The notes below the pieces were generated by a model. The model was given only the letters and a program-made list of their open reading frames with translations, did no database searches and was not told the origin of the DNA. A stretch of DNA of 37,230 bases, taken from positions 1-37,230 of the forward strand of contig DASZZX010000025.1 in assembly GCA_036260415.1 (NCBI GenBank). Reading direction: 5' to 3'. The translations under genes were made by a program, and so were the position numbers. Shown piece by piece: positions 6,527-14,620 of this stretch (position 1 is the first letter of the stretch; every line of letters begins with the position of its first letter). The DNA comes from DASZZX01 sp036260415. Its GTDB lineage: Bacteria > Actinomycetota > Nitriliruptoria > Nitriliruptorales > JAHWKO01.

Positions 6527-8467
6527 TTACGAGGTGGGCGCGGGGGACGGCTGCGGCGACGGCGGCGGCTCCGATGACTGCGTCGGGGCACCCGAGGCCT
6601 CCGTCGGTGCCGTCTCGGGTGCGGGGCCGGGCTCGCCGGTGCCGCGCACCTCGATGCGCGGCTCCGCCAGGTAGCGAGTGAAGAACCGCTGTCGCTCGCT
6701 GCGCCCCCCGTGGTCGATGACCCGGAACACCTCCACGTCGAAGCCGGTCCCGCCGGACTGGACGACCCGAGTGAACCCACTGGGACGGCTGGGATCGTCT
6801 CGGTAACGCGTCTCCGGACCACGGCGGTTGAACGGCTCGCCCATCTCCGCGGTGACCTGGCGGCCGCCGTTGTCGCCGAACAAGGACACGGTGATCGACG
6901 TGTCCGTGTAGCTGGTATGCACGTAGATCCCGTTGGACGTGTCGTTGCGGATCACCAGATCCACCGACGGCCACGACACGGTCCCTTCCCGTCCGCGGGG
7001 GTAGCGCGAGATGTAGTAGCTGTGCGCCTTGTGCTCCTCGATCGGCAGCCCGGCGAAGAACGCCGCGTTGAAGGTCGTCGTGGCGAACTGCGACACCCCG
7101 CCGCCCACTTCGTCGCGGTACTCGCCGTTGAAGATGGCGCCGGCGGGCACGAACCCCTTGGCGCGCGTCCGCTCGCCGACGTGCTGGTTGAGCGAGAACC
7201 TCTCGCCGGGGCGGATCACCTTGCCCCGTACGAGGTCCGCGATCCGGTGGATGTTGTCGACCCGGCTCTGGCAGCACTTGTGGTAGGTGGTGAACGTCCC
7301 GATCAGGTTGGTGATCCCGAGCGCCTGCGCTTGCTCGGTGGTCAGTTGCGGATGCTCGACGACCATGTCCAGCGCGGCCTGACGCTGGCCCGGGGCCAGA
7401 AGTCCCGTCAGCTGCGTGGCGACCCGCTCAGGGTCGAAACGGAAGCCGTCGGCGCTCTCGACGATCCGCAACTGCGCCGGCTGGGGTCGCCAGGTCGCGT
7501 TGCCCTGCTCGTCGAACGTGGTCAGGCCGGATACCAGTTCGAAGGTCGCCGACCGTGGCTCGACCTCGAGGGCGTCGAGGTGCGGCGCGAAGACCTCACC
7601 GACCGCCTCGGCCGGGACGGCGAGCACCACCTCGTCGTCGCGGACGTCCGAGCTGATCAGCCGGGCCAGGTCGGGCGGGCGCAGGACGACCGTCTCGCCG
7701 TGCGCTGTGAGCGTCAGCGGTGCCTCCAGGGCCCGCAGCGCCTGAGCGCCGACGGCCTCCACCTGGGCCGCTGTGGTCCTGGTGGGGATCACGTCGACGG
7801 GCAGCGTGATCTGCTGGGGTCCGGGCTCGCGCACCGCTGCCAACAGCAGCTCCAGCGTCTCGTCCTGGCGCACCACCTGACCGTCCACGGGCGGCTCGGC
7901 CCGAACCTCGAGGGTGGCCGGGTCGGCGGACACCGCACCGGGGAAGGGCTCCCGGTCCACCTGCGTGGCCAGCTCGCTCAGGAAGGTGCGTGCGATGGTC
8001 CGGTCCTGCGCGTCCACCAGGCTGACATCGATGCGCCGGTGCCACAGCGCGGCGATGTGCGCCCACGTATCGGCCAGCAGGTCGCGGTCGCGCCCCGGCG
8101 CCATCGCCGCCGCCACGGCGGAGTCGACATCGGCGCTGTAGCCCTGCGTGCCGGGGATGTACGTGAACCGCTGGTCGCCATGGGTCAGGACGACCGGGTC
8201 CTCCTGGCGGGCGGCGACAAGCTCGCCGAGGGTGGCGCGGACTTGGTCGTGGCCCAGCCCACCGACCTCCACGCCCTCGACTGCGACACCCGGCAGCGCC
8301 TCGCCGCGGTGGACGGCGTGGAGACCCGCCAGCAGCCCGACCACCGCGACCGTCGACGTGAGCGTCAGCCGCACCCACCGGGGTGGTAGCCGACGCCGGC
8401 GCCGCGCCACACGCGGCCGCGGGCCGCTCTCGGGTGGGGCGGACGGATCGGTGCGGGTGATCTGCAT
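6527..8467 (-). CDS. VanW-family membrane-anchored cell-wall protein
   Basis: Protein of 646 residues from the ATG at 8467; the frame is open further upstream but only as a shadow of the methyltransferase gene. A basic N-terminus (residues 18-30) precedes one membrane segment (about 33-51), so the rest should be extracytoplasmic. A YoaR/PG-binding-4-like region fills about 60-370. The VanW domain spans about 388-520: TTYHKCCQSRVDNI, RPGERFSLNQHVG, DEVGGGVSQFATTTFNAAF and the HSYYISRYP motif. The tail (about 605-646) is rich in Pro, Ser and Thr. VanW proteins of this layout are common in Gram-positive bacteria and are thought to act on or bind peptidoglycan; they do not imply vancomycin resistance. 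The gene has its own promoter candidate with a long leader. Confidence 0.9.
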   Translation of the reverse strand: MQITRTDPSAPPESGPRPRVARRRRRLPPRWVRLTLTSTVAVVGLLAGLHAVHRGEALPGVAVEGVEVGGLGHDQVRATLGELVAARQEDPVVLTHGDQRFTYIPGTQGYSADVDSAVAAAMAPGRDRDLLADTWAHIAALWHRRIDVSLVDAQDRTIARTFLSELATQVDREPFPGAVSADPATLEVRAEPPVDGQVVRQDETLELLLAAVREPGPQQITLPVDVIPTRTTAAQVEAVGAQALRALEAPLTLTAHGETVVLRPPDLARLISSDVRDDEVVLAVPAEAVGEVFAPHLDALEVEPRSATFELVSGLTTFDEQGNATWRPQPAQLRIVESADGFRFDPERVATQLTGLLAPGQRQAALDMVVEHPQLTTEQAQALGITNLIGTFTTYHKCCQSRVDNIHRIADLVRGKVIRPGERFSLNQHVGERTRAKGFVPAGAIFNGEYRDEVGGGVSQFATTTFNAAFFAGLPIEEHKAHSYYISRYPRGREGTVSWPSVDLVIRNDTSNGIYVHTSYTDTSITVSLFGDNGGRQVTAEMGEPFNRRGPETRYRDDPSRPSGFTRVVQSGGTGFDVEVFRVIDHGGRSERQRFFTRYLAEPRIEVRGTGEPGPAPETAPTEASGAPTQSSEPPPSPQPSPAPTS

Positions 8468-8586
8468 GCGGGGAGCCCCGGGACGCGGTGGCGGCAGGGG
8501 GTGGCGGGTGACGGTCGTGGCTCTGTGTGAACCACCCGATTGGCGGAGCTTGTTCCGGGCGCGGCCGGTCGGTCGCCTGCGGCGGG

Positions 8587-8592
8587 AGACTA
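8587..8592 (-). promoter_or_regulatory. -10 element upstream of the VanW gene
   Basis: TAGTCT on the minus strand, predicting a leader of about 110 bases before the ATG at 8467. Confidence 0.4.
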
Positions 8593-8597
8593 CCCGG

Positions 8598-8611
8598 ACG
8601 GACAGTGGCCG
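8598..8611. promoter_or_regulatory. Imperfect copy of the response-regulator palindrome
   Basis: ACGGACAGTGGCCG matches the first 14 bases of the palindrome at 3784-3798 with one mismatch. It sits 5 bases upstream of the VanW -10, again in the promoter spacer. Confidence 0.35.
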
Positions 8612-8802
8612 CCCAGTCACGGCGGGGTGGGTTCCCGCCCCGCTCGGCCGCGACCCCCCGGCCCGCCGTCGGGTTCCTCCGGTGGCACGCGTCGCCTGGG
8701 CGTCGAGCGGTCCCCCTGCCTCCTGCGTCGTTCGCCAGATGCCGAGCGAGTGGATGCCCGCGCGATCGTCCCACCGGCGCTGCACCCTCCCTGGCGATCG
8801 GT

Positions 8803-8851
8803 GGCATCGCGCGTGGCTGCCGTCACCGGCGCCCACGAGCACGCACGATCC
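8803..8851 (-). repeat. Dispersed palindromic element, copy C (inverted orientation)
   Basis: Read on the minus strand it matches copy E (25287-25334) at about 41 of 48 positions, including GGATC, GCGTGCTCG, CGCCGGTGAC and GCAGCCACGC. It lies 29 bases beyond the methyltransferase stop codon. The other contents of the 412-base gap 8468-8879 are the VanW promoter and putative operator. Confidence 0.75.
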
Positions 8852-8879
8852 GGAACCGACGCCGGTGGCGGCGAGCCGC

Positions 8880-9782
8880 TCAGACGGTGAAGACGGCCTG
8901 GACGGTGAGCAGCGCCCCGGCGGGCAGCAGCGGCTCGAAGACCGCCGCGTCCAGCCGTCGGAGCGTGGTCCAGACCAGCCCGGCGCGCCGCCGGGCGGCG
9001 GCCGACGTCTGCAGGCTGGGGAGCTCGCCCACCAGCACGTGGTAGGCCGCCGCCCACGCGATCGACGCCAGCCCCACCCCCCGCACCCGCACCCGGCGGA
9101 ACCCGCTGTCGCGTCCGAGAGCGGCCAGCTGCGCCGGTGTGAACGTGTGCAGGTTGGCCGCCATGGCCACCAGGTCCCAGTAGCCGTGCGTCCGGGCGGT
9201 CTCCGCGTCGTGCGCCGACAGCGGCCGTCCGACTGCGTCGGCGGCGCGTCGGACCGCCCGCAGGCCAGCCAGCGTCGCGCGTGCGACCCTGCCTCCCACC
9301 GCGTCGGCGAGCGGGGTCGGCTCGCTGAGGACCACCACCGGCCCGCCCCGTCGGGTGACGCGCCGCCACTCGCGCAGGGCCGCCACGGGATCGTGTAGAT
9401 GGTGGAGGACACCGCGGCAGACCACCGCGTCGAACGCTCCGTCCCGGTAGGGGAGCTGAGCGCCGGTCGCCCGCACCAGGTGCGTGCGCAACCCGAGCGT
9501 GTCCGCGTTGGCGGCGGCACGCTGCAGCATCCCCGGGGCGATGTCGGTGGCGTGCAGTTCACCGACCTGTTGGCTGGCGGCGAGGCCGAGCCCGACGTAG
9601 CCGGTCCCGCAGCCCACGTCCAGCACCCGGCCGAACGGCCGTCCGCCGAGCAGGCGGCGCGCCTCGCGCGCGGCGTCGTGCAGTGTGCGCCGGTCGTAGG
9701 CGATGCCGAAGCGCGCGTCGTAGGTGTGGCACTCGACGTCGTGGAAGGCGATCTGCAACTGGTCCGGCGTGAGGTCCGTCAC
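8880..9782 (-). CDS. Class I SAM-dependent methyltransferase
   Basis: Protein of 300 residues. Motif I is VLDVGCGTGYVG (53-64), then LHATDIAPGML (acidic SAM-binding residue), FDAVVCRGVLHHLHD (motif IV) and RRGGPVVVLSEPTPL, all typical of the Methyltransf_11 group. The C-terminal 130 residues are helical and carry no recognisable substrate signature, so the substrate is unknown; small molecules, quinones or lipids are all possible. The GTG start has no ribosome site, but a TAGTGT element ends only 9 bases before it, which fits a leaderless transcript. It is a single-gene unit, divergent from the M23 peptidase. Confidence 0.85.
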   Translation of the reverse strand: MTDLTPDQLQIAFHDVECHTYDARFGIAYDRRTLHDAAREARRLLGGRPFGRVLDVGCGTGYVGLGLAASQQVGELHATDIAPGMLQRAAANADTLGLRTHLVRATGAQLPYRDGAFDAVVCRGVLHHLHDPVAALREWRRVTRRGGPVVVLSEPTPLADAVGGRVARATLAGLRAVRRAADAVGRPLSAHDAETARTHGYWDLVAMAANLHTFTPAQLAALGRDSGFRRVRVRGVGLASIAWAAAYHVLVGELPSLQTSAAARRRAGLVWTTLRRLDAAVFEPLLPAGALLTVQAVFTV

Positions 9783-9791
9783 GGGGGGCGG

Positions 9792-9797
9792 ACACTA
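9792..9797 (-). promoter_or_regulatory. -10 element of the methyltransferase gene, leaderless
   Basis: TAGTGT on the minus strand, 9 bases before the GTG at 9782, with no Shine-Dalgarno between. Confidence 0.5.
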
Positions 9798-9814
9798 CCC
9801 GGCCCCGGCAGCAC

Positions 9815-9862
9815 GGATCGTGCGTGATCGAGGGCATATCGGCCCGCCCGGATGCACGATCC
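9815..9862. repeat. Partial copy D of the dispersed palindromic element
   Basis: Perfect 9-bp arms GGATCGTGC / GCACGATCC, 30 bases apart, as in the other copies. The central core is different (GGGCATATCGGCCC). It sits 17 bases upstream of the methyltransferase -10. Confidence 0.5.
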
Positions 9863-9959
9863 GGTGGGAGTCGAACCGGGGCCCGGGTCACGACCAGGGC
9901 GGTGGGCGCCCGGGGCGCCGTCACATCGCCGCTGCTCGCATCGCGCCCGACGGGACTGC

Positions 9960-9965
9960 TAGCGT
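9960..9965 (+). promoter_or_regulatory. -10 element of the M23 peptidase/lgt operon
   Basis: TAGCGT, about 80 bases before the TTG start at 10045. Confidence 0.45.
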
Positions 9966-10044
9966 CCCGCGCCGGCACGGGCGTACCACCCCCCTCCTCT
10001 GCGGTGCGCCGCGCCGCGCCGCTGCCCCCGACCGGGAGTGCCGC

Positions 10045-11241
10045 TTGCAACGGATGCGCCCGGCACGTGGTCTCGCCGTGCTCTGCACCGCGCTCGCCCT
10101 GGGCTCGATCGGCCCAGCCCCTGCCACCGCCCACGGGGGCGACCAGGCGGCGCTCGTCGAGGCCCGCCGCAAGATCGCTGCGGTCGAGGCGCAGCTGTCG
10201 TCGGCCCGTGCGGAGCAGACCCAGGCCGAGGCGGCGGTGCGCGAGGCCGACGCCCAGCTGGCGGTGCTGGAGGCCGCCGTGAACCAGGTGGCCGCCGCCC
10301 TCGACCGTCAGGAGCTCGCCGTCGAGGAGGCGCAGGACCGCGTGGCCGGGCTGGAAGCGGTCGCCGCCGCCCAGATGGCCGCGTTCGCCGAGCGCGCCGC
10401 GGCCATGTACAAGCGCGGTGTGGGCATCCCGTTCGAGGCGGTCATGGCCGCCGGCTCGATGGGGGAAGCGCTGGAGCGGGGCGCCTACGTCCAGGCGCTG
10501 TCAGCCTCCGACCGTGCCGCGCTCGAGCAGGTGATCGCGACCCGCACCGCCGTGGATGCCGAACGGCAGCGGCTCGCCGAGGAGCGCGACCGGCTCGCGC
10601 ACATGAAGGCGGAGCAGGAGGCCGTCTACGCCAAGGTGGAGGAGCTGCGCCGTCACCGTGCGCTGCAGGCGGCTGCGGCCGGGGCCGACGTGGTCTCGCT
10701 CGAGAGCCAGAAGGAGGGTCTGGAGGCCGAGTCACGCCGCGTGGAGCGGCTGATCCGCGAGCGGCAGCGTGCCGCGGCGCTCGCCGCCGAGCGCGCGGCG
10801 GCGCGGGCCGCGGCACAGGCGTCCAGCAGGTCGGCGGGCGCGGCTGTCGGCAGGGCGGTGAGCGCGTCCGGCTACGCCTGGCCCCGCTGCGGGCCGGTGA
10901 CGTCCGAGTTCGGACGGCGGTGGGGGCGCATGCACACCGGCATCGACATCGACGGCGACACCGGGGACCCGATCTACGCGTCCAAGGGCGGCGTGGTGAT
11001 CTTCACCGGCTGGCAGGGTGGTTACGGGCGGCTGACCTTGGTGGACCACGGCGACGGCGTGGTGACCGCGTACGCACACCAGAGCGCCTTCGCGGTGGGG
11101 CAGGGCAGCCGTGTGGCCCAGGGCCAGCGCATCGGCAGCGTGGGCAACACCGGCAACTCGACGGGCCCGCACCTGCACTTCGAGACGCGCGTCAACGGAA
11201 CACCCGTCAACCCCCGTCGGTTGCTCTCCTCAGGATGCTGA
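10045..11241 (+). CDS. Secreted coiled-coil M23 peptidase (EnvC/NlpD-like)
   Basis: Protein of 398 residues. The TTG at 10045 is chosen because GGGAG lies 6 bases upstream; an in-frame ATG at 10054 is the alternative. Signal peptide about 1-29 (RPARGLAVLCTALALG, then APATA). A long Ala/Glu/Arg-rich coiled coil spans about 32-255. The C-terminal M23 domain (about 279-398) has all expected residues: zinc ligands H297 and D301 in HTGID and H378 in HLHFE, with H345 and H376 at the catalytic site. M23 enzymes cut peptide cross-links in peptidoglycan. The coiled-coil plus M23 layout is that of divisome-linked hydrolases and activators working with FtsEX, but no ftsEX is in the window. The last 7 bases overlap lgt. 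Confidence 0.9.
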   Translation: MQRMRPARGLAVLCTALALGSIGPAPATAHGGDQAALVEARRKIAAVEAQLSSARAEQTQAEAAVREADAQLAVLEAAVNQVAAALDRQELAVEEAQDRVAGLEAVAAAQMAAFAERAAAMYKRGVGIPFEAVMAAGSMGEALERGAYVQALSASDRAALEQVIATRTAVDAERQRLAEERDRLAHMKAEQEAVYAKVEELRRHRALQAAAAGADVVSLESQKEGLEAESRRVERLIRERQRAAALAAERAAARAAAQASSRSAGAAVGRAVSASGYAWPRCGPVTSEFGRRWGRMHTGIDIDGDTGDPIYASKGGVVIFTGWQGGYGRLTLVDHGDGVVTAYAHQSAFAVGQGSRVAQGQRIGSVGNTGNSTGPHLHFETRVNGTPVNPRRLLSSGC

Positions 11242-12281
11242 CCCCACCCAACGTGCCGCTCGCCGAGCTCGCGTGGCCCATCCTGGAGCGCATCCCGCTG
11301 TTCGGCGACGCCGCCATCTCCCCGCACGGCATCGCGACCGCCGCCGGTTTCCTCGTGGGCGCGGTGCTGTTGCTGCGCCGAGCGGAACAGCGCGGGCTCG
11401 CCCACCACCACGTGCCCGACGTCCGGACAGCGGTCCAGGACCTGCTGTTCCGTGCGGCGATCGGCGCCGTGGTCGGGGCGCGGCTGTTCTACGTGCTCAC
11501 CCATCTCGACGTGTACGCCCGCGACCCCGTCCGAGTGCTGTTCGTGTGGGAGGGTGGCCTCACGTTCCTCGGCGGGGTCGCCGGCGCCATCCTCGCGGCG
11601 CTTCCGGAGATGCGTCGCCGCAGCTACCGGGCCCTGCAGGTGCTCGACTCGGCGGCGCCGGGGCTGGCGGCCGGCATCTTCATCGGCCGCATCGGCGACC
11701 TCGCGATCGGCGACCACCTCGGCGACCCCGCCCCCGGCTGGCCGCTCGCGTGGCGCTGCACCGGCAACTACTGGGACGCGGCCGACAACTCGCTCCGGCT
11801 GGCGGATCCCATCGCGCCGACTGCGGGGCCGTCCCTGGCCGGCCGCACGCAGGGCTGCTTCGACGTGGCCGTGCACCAGACCGCGCTGTACGACTTCCTG
11901 CAGGCCGGGCTGCTGCTCGCCGTCATCCTGCTGCTGGAGCGACGTCCCCGCTGGGACGGCTTCTTCGTGGCGGTGTACGTCTACTGGTACGGGGCGGCGC
12001 GCTTCGCGCTCGACTTCCTCCGGGAGGACCGCCGACTCCTCGGTCTGACGGGTTCGCAGTACGCGGTGCTGGCGGCCATCGTCGCGCTCAGCGTGTTCCT
12101 GCGGTTCACCCGGCCCTGGGACCGGCGACCGTGGGCGTGGGACCCGCCCGACTTCGACCTGCCGTGGCGCCGGCCCCGCACCGAGGCCGCCGCCCCCGAG
12201 GATGCGGAGGGCGCGCGTGAGGGTGAGCCGGAGGTGACCCGGTCACCGCCGTCCACCGATCTCGGCAGGACACCGGGGTGA
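11235..12281 (+). CDS. lgt: Prolipoprotein diacylglyceryl transferase, divergent
   Basis: Integral membrane enzyme of 348 residues that moves diacylglycerol from phosphatidylglycerol to the lipobox cysteine of prolipoproteins. About seven hydrophobic segments are visible, from AAGFLVGAVLLL to the last near residues 268-284. The family signature region is present but altered: GRIGDLAIGDHLG stands where E. coli Lgt has GRIGNF.NGE.WG, and EGGLTFLGG where E. coli has GG.SFHGG. The arginine of the late motif is kept (ARFALDFLRED). So the positions equivalent to E. coli N146, E151, E243 and H103 appear as D, D, D and L. The protein ends in a 50-residue charged tail. It overlaps the M23 gene by 7 bases. 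Two lipobox proteins occur in this window (13237 and 22536), so an active Lgt is needed in the cell. Confidence 0.88.
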   Translation: MLTPPNVPLAELAWPILERIPLFGDAAISPHGIATAAGFLVGAVLLLRRAEQRGLAHHHVPDVRTAVQDLLFRAAIGAVVGARLFYVLTHLDVYARDPVRVLFVWEGGLTFLGGVAGAILAALPEMRRRSYRALQVLDSAAPGLAAGIFIGRIGDLAIGDHLGDPAPGWPLAWRCTGNYWDAADNSLRLADPIAPTAGPSLAGRTQGCFDVAVHQTALYDFLQAGLLLAVILLLERRPRWDGFFVAVYVYWYGAARFALDFLREDRRLLGLTGSQYAVLAAIVALSVFLRFTRPWDRRPWAWDPPDFDLPWRRPRTEAAAPEDAEGAREGEPEVTRSPPSTDLGRTPG

Positions 12282-12291
12282 GGGACGGAGT

Positions 12292-12297
12292 TATCCT
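12292..12297 (+). promoter_or_regulatory. -10 element of the anti-sigma gene, leaderless
   Basis: TATCCT, with only six bases between it and the ATG at 12304. A leaderless transcript is predicted. Confidence 0.5.
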
Positions 12298-12303
12298 CCG
12301 GGC

Positions 12304-13023
12304 ATGGGCAGTTCGCACGAGCGGTACGAGGAACTGGCCCTGGGGCACGTCTTGGGAGGACTGCGCTCGGACGACGCAGCCGAGTTCCGGGCCCACCTCG
12401 TGGAGTGCCGCGAGTGCCGCATGCGCGTGGCGGAACTGCGTGACATCGCTGCGGATCTGGCAGCCACCGAACGGGAGGAACGCCGCCGCGCCGCCATCGC
12501 GACAGAGGTCGCGCAGAGCGAGGACGGTGAGGGGGAGACCTCCGGTCGCTGGGCGCGCCTGACGTCCCGCCTGCCGCACATCGGGGTGGCGCTCGCCACC
12601 CTGGCGGTGCTCGGGGTGATGTTCTGGAACTACCACCTGCGGCAGGTCTCCGGTGAGCAGGATCAGCTCCTGGTCCGCTGGTCGCAGGCCCTGGCAGTGC
12701 TCGCCCAGGGCGAGGCGCTGCCCGTCCAGACACGCGGCGAGGTCACCGCAGTGGCCGCGGTGGAGGGCGACGAGGTGGCGCTGGTCCTCACGGGGATCCC
12801 AGCGTTCGGCCGCGACCAGCTCCTGTACGTCTGGAAGGAGGAGGACCGTGCGGACCACGCCGTGGCGGTCGAGTGGGCGCGTGGACCCGTGGAGGGGCCG
12901 CTGTCGCTGGTCGAGGAGCTGGCCGACGCGGACACGTTGATCGTCACGCTCGAACGCGCCGGCGTGCAGGCGCCGGAGGAGCCGAGCGACCGGGAGCTGG
13001 CCAGGGTGGAGCTCGGACCGTGA
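12304..13023 (+). CDS. Anti-sigma-factor-like membrane protein (zinc-finger, RskA-like)
   Basis: Protein of 239 residues. The N-terminus has the zinc-binding anti-sigma pattern HxxxCxxC (H31, C35, C38 in HLVECRECRM) after the helix HERYEELALGHVLGGL. One membrane segment lies at about 91-110 (HIGVALATLAVLGVMFW). The outer domain (about 111-239) resembles the RskA C-terminal domain (LVLTGIPAFGRDQLLYVWKEE, VTLERAG). Such proteins hold an ECF sigma factor at the membrane and release it after proteolysis. No sigma-factor gene is adjacent: lgt is upstream and tRNA-Val downstream. It is therefore an orphan here and its partner is unknown. The ATG is predicted to be leaderless. Confidence 0.85.
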   Translation: MGSSHERYEELALGHVLGGLRSDDAAEFRAHLVECRECRMRVAELRDIAADLAATEREERRRAAIATEVAQSEDGEGETSGRWARLTSRLPHIGVALATLAVLGVMFWNYHLRQVSGEQDQLLVRWSQALAVLAQGEALPVQTRGEVTAVAAVEGDEVALVLTGIPAFGRDQLLYVWKEEDRADHAVAVEWARGPVEGPLSLVEELADADTLIVTLERAGVQAPEEPSDRELARVELGP

Positions 13024-13061
13024 GCCCCTCCTGCGATGGATCGGGGCGGGGGACCTTCCGG

Positions 13062-13067
13062 TAGCCT
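13062..13067 (+). promoter_or_regulatory. -10 element of tRNA-Val
   Basis: TAGCCT, ending 10 bases before the first base of the tRNA. Confidence 0.5.
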
Positions 13068-13077
13068 GCTGGGGCTC

Positions 13078-13152
13078 GGGCGCGTAGCTCAGTGGGAGAG
13101 CGCTCGCCTCACACGCGAGAGGTCGCTGGTTCGAAACCAGCCGCGCCCACCA
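13078..13152 (+). tRNA. tRNA-Val (anticodon CAC)
   Basis: 75 bases including an encoded CCA end. The acceptor stem is GGGCGCG / CGCGCCC (7 bp). The D arm is GCTC...GAGC, the anticodon stem CTCGC / GCGAG with loop CTCACAC, and the T arm GCTGG-TTCGAAA-CCAGC. The anticodon CAC lies at 13110-13112 and reads the GTG codon, which is heavily used in this DNA. No integrase or repeated 3' end is nearby, so nothing suggests an integration site. Confidence 0.97.
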
Positions 13153-13222
13153 CGGCGGCGGTGATGCCGCCCCCACGCGACCGCCACCGCCCCCTCGGCC
13201 GTGAGGCGCATACGGGTGCTCG

Positions 13223-13228
13223 TAGGCT
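13223..13228 (+). promoter_or_regulatory. -10 element of the HExxH lipoprotein gene, leaderless
   Basis: TAGGCT, ending 8 bases before the GTG at 13237. It falls inside the frame that would begin at 13201, so it rules out that longer start. Confidence 0.5.
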
Positions 13229-13236
13229 CCGGGCCC

Positions 13237-14547
13237 GTGCGTCGCCTGCCGCTGCTGCTCGTCGCCGCCCTCGTCCTGTCGGGCTGCGCTGCTGAGGTCG
13301 TGGCGGGTCCGGCCGAGGACGCGACCCTGGCGGTGGCCGCCCCGCCCGCCCCACCGTCACCGTCACCGACCAGCGACCTCGACCGTCGCGGCATCCAGGA
13401 CACGCTTGACGCGGTGGCCGCCGCGTTCCGCGCCCGCGACGGCGAGGCGCTGCGCCCGTGGCTGCACGATCCGTCGTCGCCGTTCGGGCGACGGTGGGAG
13501 CAGCGGGCGTCGAACCTGCGCGCAGTACCGCTGGCCCGCTACGAGTTGGAGCTCGACGCGTCCCTACCGGATCTGGCCACCGACCGAGTGCGTGAGCGCT
13601 ACCAGACGCCGGTCGCGGTCGTGTACGTGGTGGAGCGTCACGCCCTCGAGGGCCACGACGACGAGGGCCCGGCCGTGGACGACCTGTTCCTCACGGTCGT
13701 GCGCGACGATGACGGGCGGTGGAAGGTGGCCGACGACGCGGACGCGGACCCGCTCGGGCTGGTCTCCGCCGACCACGTGTGGGACCGCGGCCCGGTCCAG
13801 GTGACCTCGGCGCCCCCGTTCCTCGCCCTGTACCACCCCGAGACGGCTGCCAGCATCCCGGTGCTGCTCGAAGACGCCCGGGCGGGCCTGGAGCAGATGC
13901 GCGCCCACTGGTCGCTCCCGTGGAGCGGGGAGGTCCCACTGATCGTCCCGCGCGACCAGGAGGAACTCGCCGCGCTCCTGCACGTGACGTTCGAGCTGGA
14001 CGACTTCATCGCGTTCGCGTCCGCGACAGCCGACGTGGAGCTGGGCACCTATCGGCTGACCGGCACGCGCCTGCTGGTCAACACCGAGCGCTTCCTGGAG
14101 CGTCCCAGCGATCTGCGGCGCAGCGTCTTCGCTCACGAGCTGCTGCACGTGGCCAGCCGCCCTCACAGCGGACCGCTGGTCCCGTCGTGGGTCGAGGAGG
14201 GGCTGGCGCAGCGTCTGGGGGAACGGCGCTCGACGACCGGCACGCACCTGCTCTCCGACGTGGTCGGGCGCGGGTTCGACGGGGCCCCCCCGGAGGACGC
14301 GGCCTTCGTGACCGGCGGTCGCGACAGCATCTTCCTCAGCTATCAGCTGGCGTGGAGCTTCGCGGACTTCCTGGCAGGCCGCTTCGGCGAGGAGGCGCTG
14401 GCGCGCTTCTACCGCTCGCTGGGGCGGGGCGCGGTCGGGGAGCCGGGCCGCGAGGCGTACCACCTCGACCGGGCGGCCCGGGACGCGTTCGGGACGGGAC
14501 TGAAGGAACTGCAGGCGGCGTGGGCGGCGGCGCTGCGCAGCAAGTGA
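13237..14547 (+). CDS. Lipoprotein with HExxH peptidase-like domain
   Basis: Protein of 436 residues. From the GTG at 13237 it begins with a compact lipoprotein signal (RRLPLLLVAALVLSGC), and the lipobox cysteine is at position 17. A Pro/Ser linker follows. Residues about 50-180 look like an NTF2-like or sensor domain (DTLDAVAAAFRARDGEALRPWL; VRDDDGRWKV). The C-terminal half has HELLH (H300, E301, H304) and WVEEGLA 17-21 residues later, the third zinc ligand position of gluzincin (peptidase MA-like) metalloproteases. It should be anchored on the outer face of the membrane. The substrate is unknown. A start at 13201 is open but lies upstream of the -10 element. Confidence 0.85.
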   Translation: MRRLPLLLVAALVLSGCAAEVVAGPAEDATLAVAAPPAPPSPSPTSDLDRRGIQDTLDAVAAAFRARDGEALRPWLHDPSSPFGRRWEQRASNLRAVPLARYELELDASLPDLATDRVRERYQTPVAVVYVVERHALEGHDDEGPAVDDLFLTVVRDDDGRWKVADDADADPLGLVSADHVWDRGPVQVTSAPPFLALYHPETAASIPVLLEDARAGLEQMRAHWSLPWSGEVPLIVPRDQEELAALLHVTFELDDFIAFASATADVELGTYRLTGTRLLVNTERFLERPSDLRRSVFAHELLHVASRPHSGPLVPSWVEEGLAQRLGERRSTTGTHLLSDVVGRGFDGAPPEDAAFVTGGRDSIFLSYQLAWSFADFLAGRFGEEALARFYRSLGRGAVGEPGREAYHLDRAARDAFGTGLKELQAAWAAALRSK

Positions 14548-14614
14548 CGCCGGCGGGCAGCAGCCCGGCGGCCGTGGCGCGACCCGGCGGGGCGGAGGCG
14601 GCGCGCGCCGCCGT

Positions 14615-14620
14615 TATCCT
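14615..14620 (+). promoter_or_regulatory. -10 element of the thrS operon
   Basis: TATCCT, 25 bases before the thrS GTG. A strong ribosome site (GAGGAGGT, 14633-14640) lies between. The leader is too short for a T-box. Confidence 0.5.

Noticed and set aside
8468..9562. 365-residue N-terminal extension of the VanW protein
   Set aside because: It runs through the methyltransferase gene in another frame and has no family features. The ATG at 8467 gives a proper basic N-terminus and membrane anchor.
13078..13152. Integration site at tRNA-Val
   Set aside because: No integrase gene and no repeated 3' tRNA end is seen in the window.
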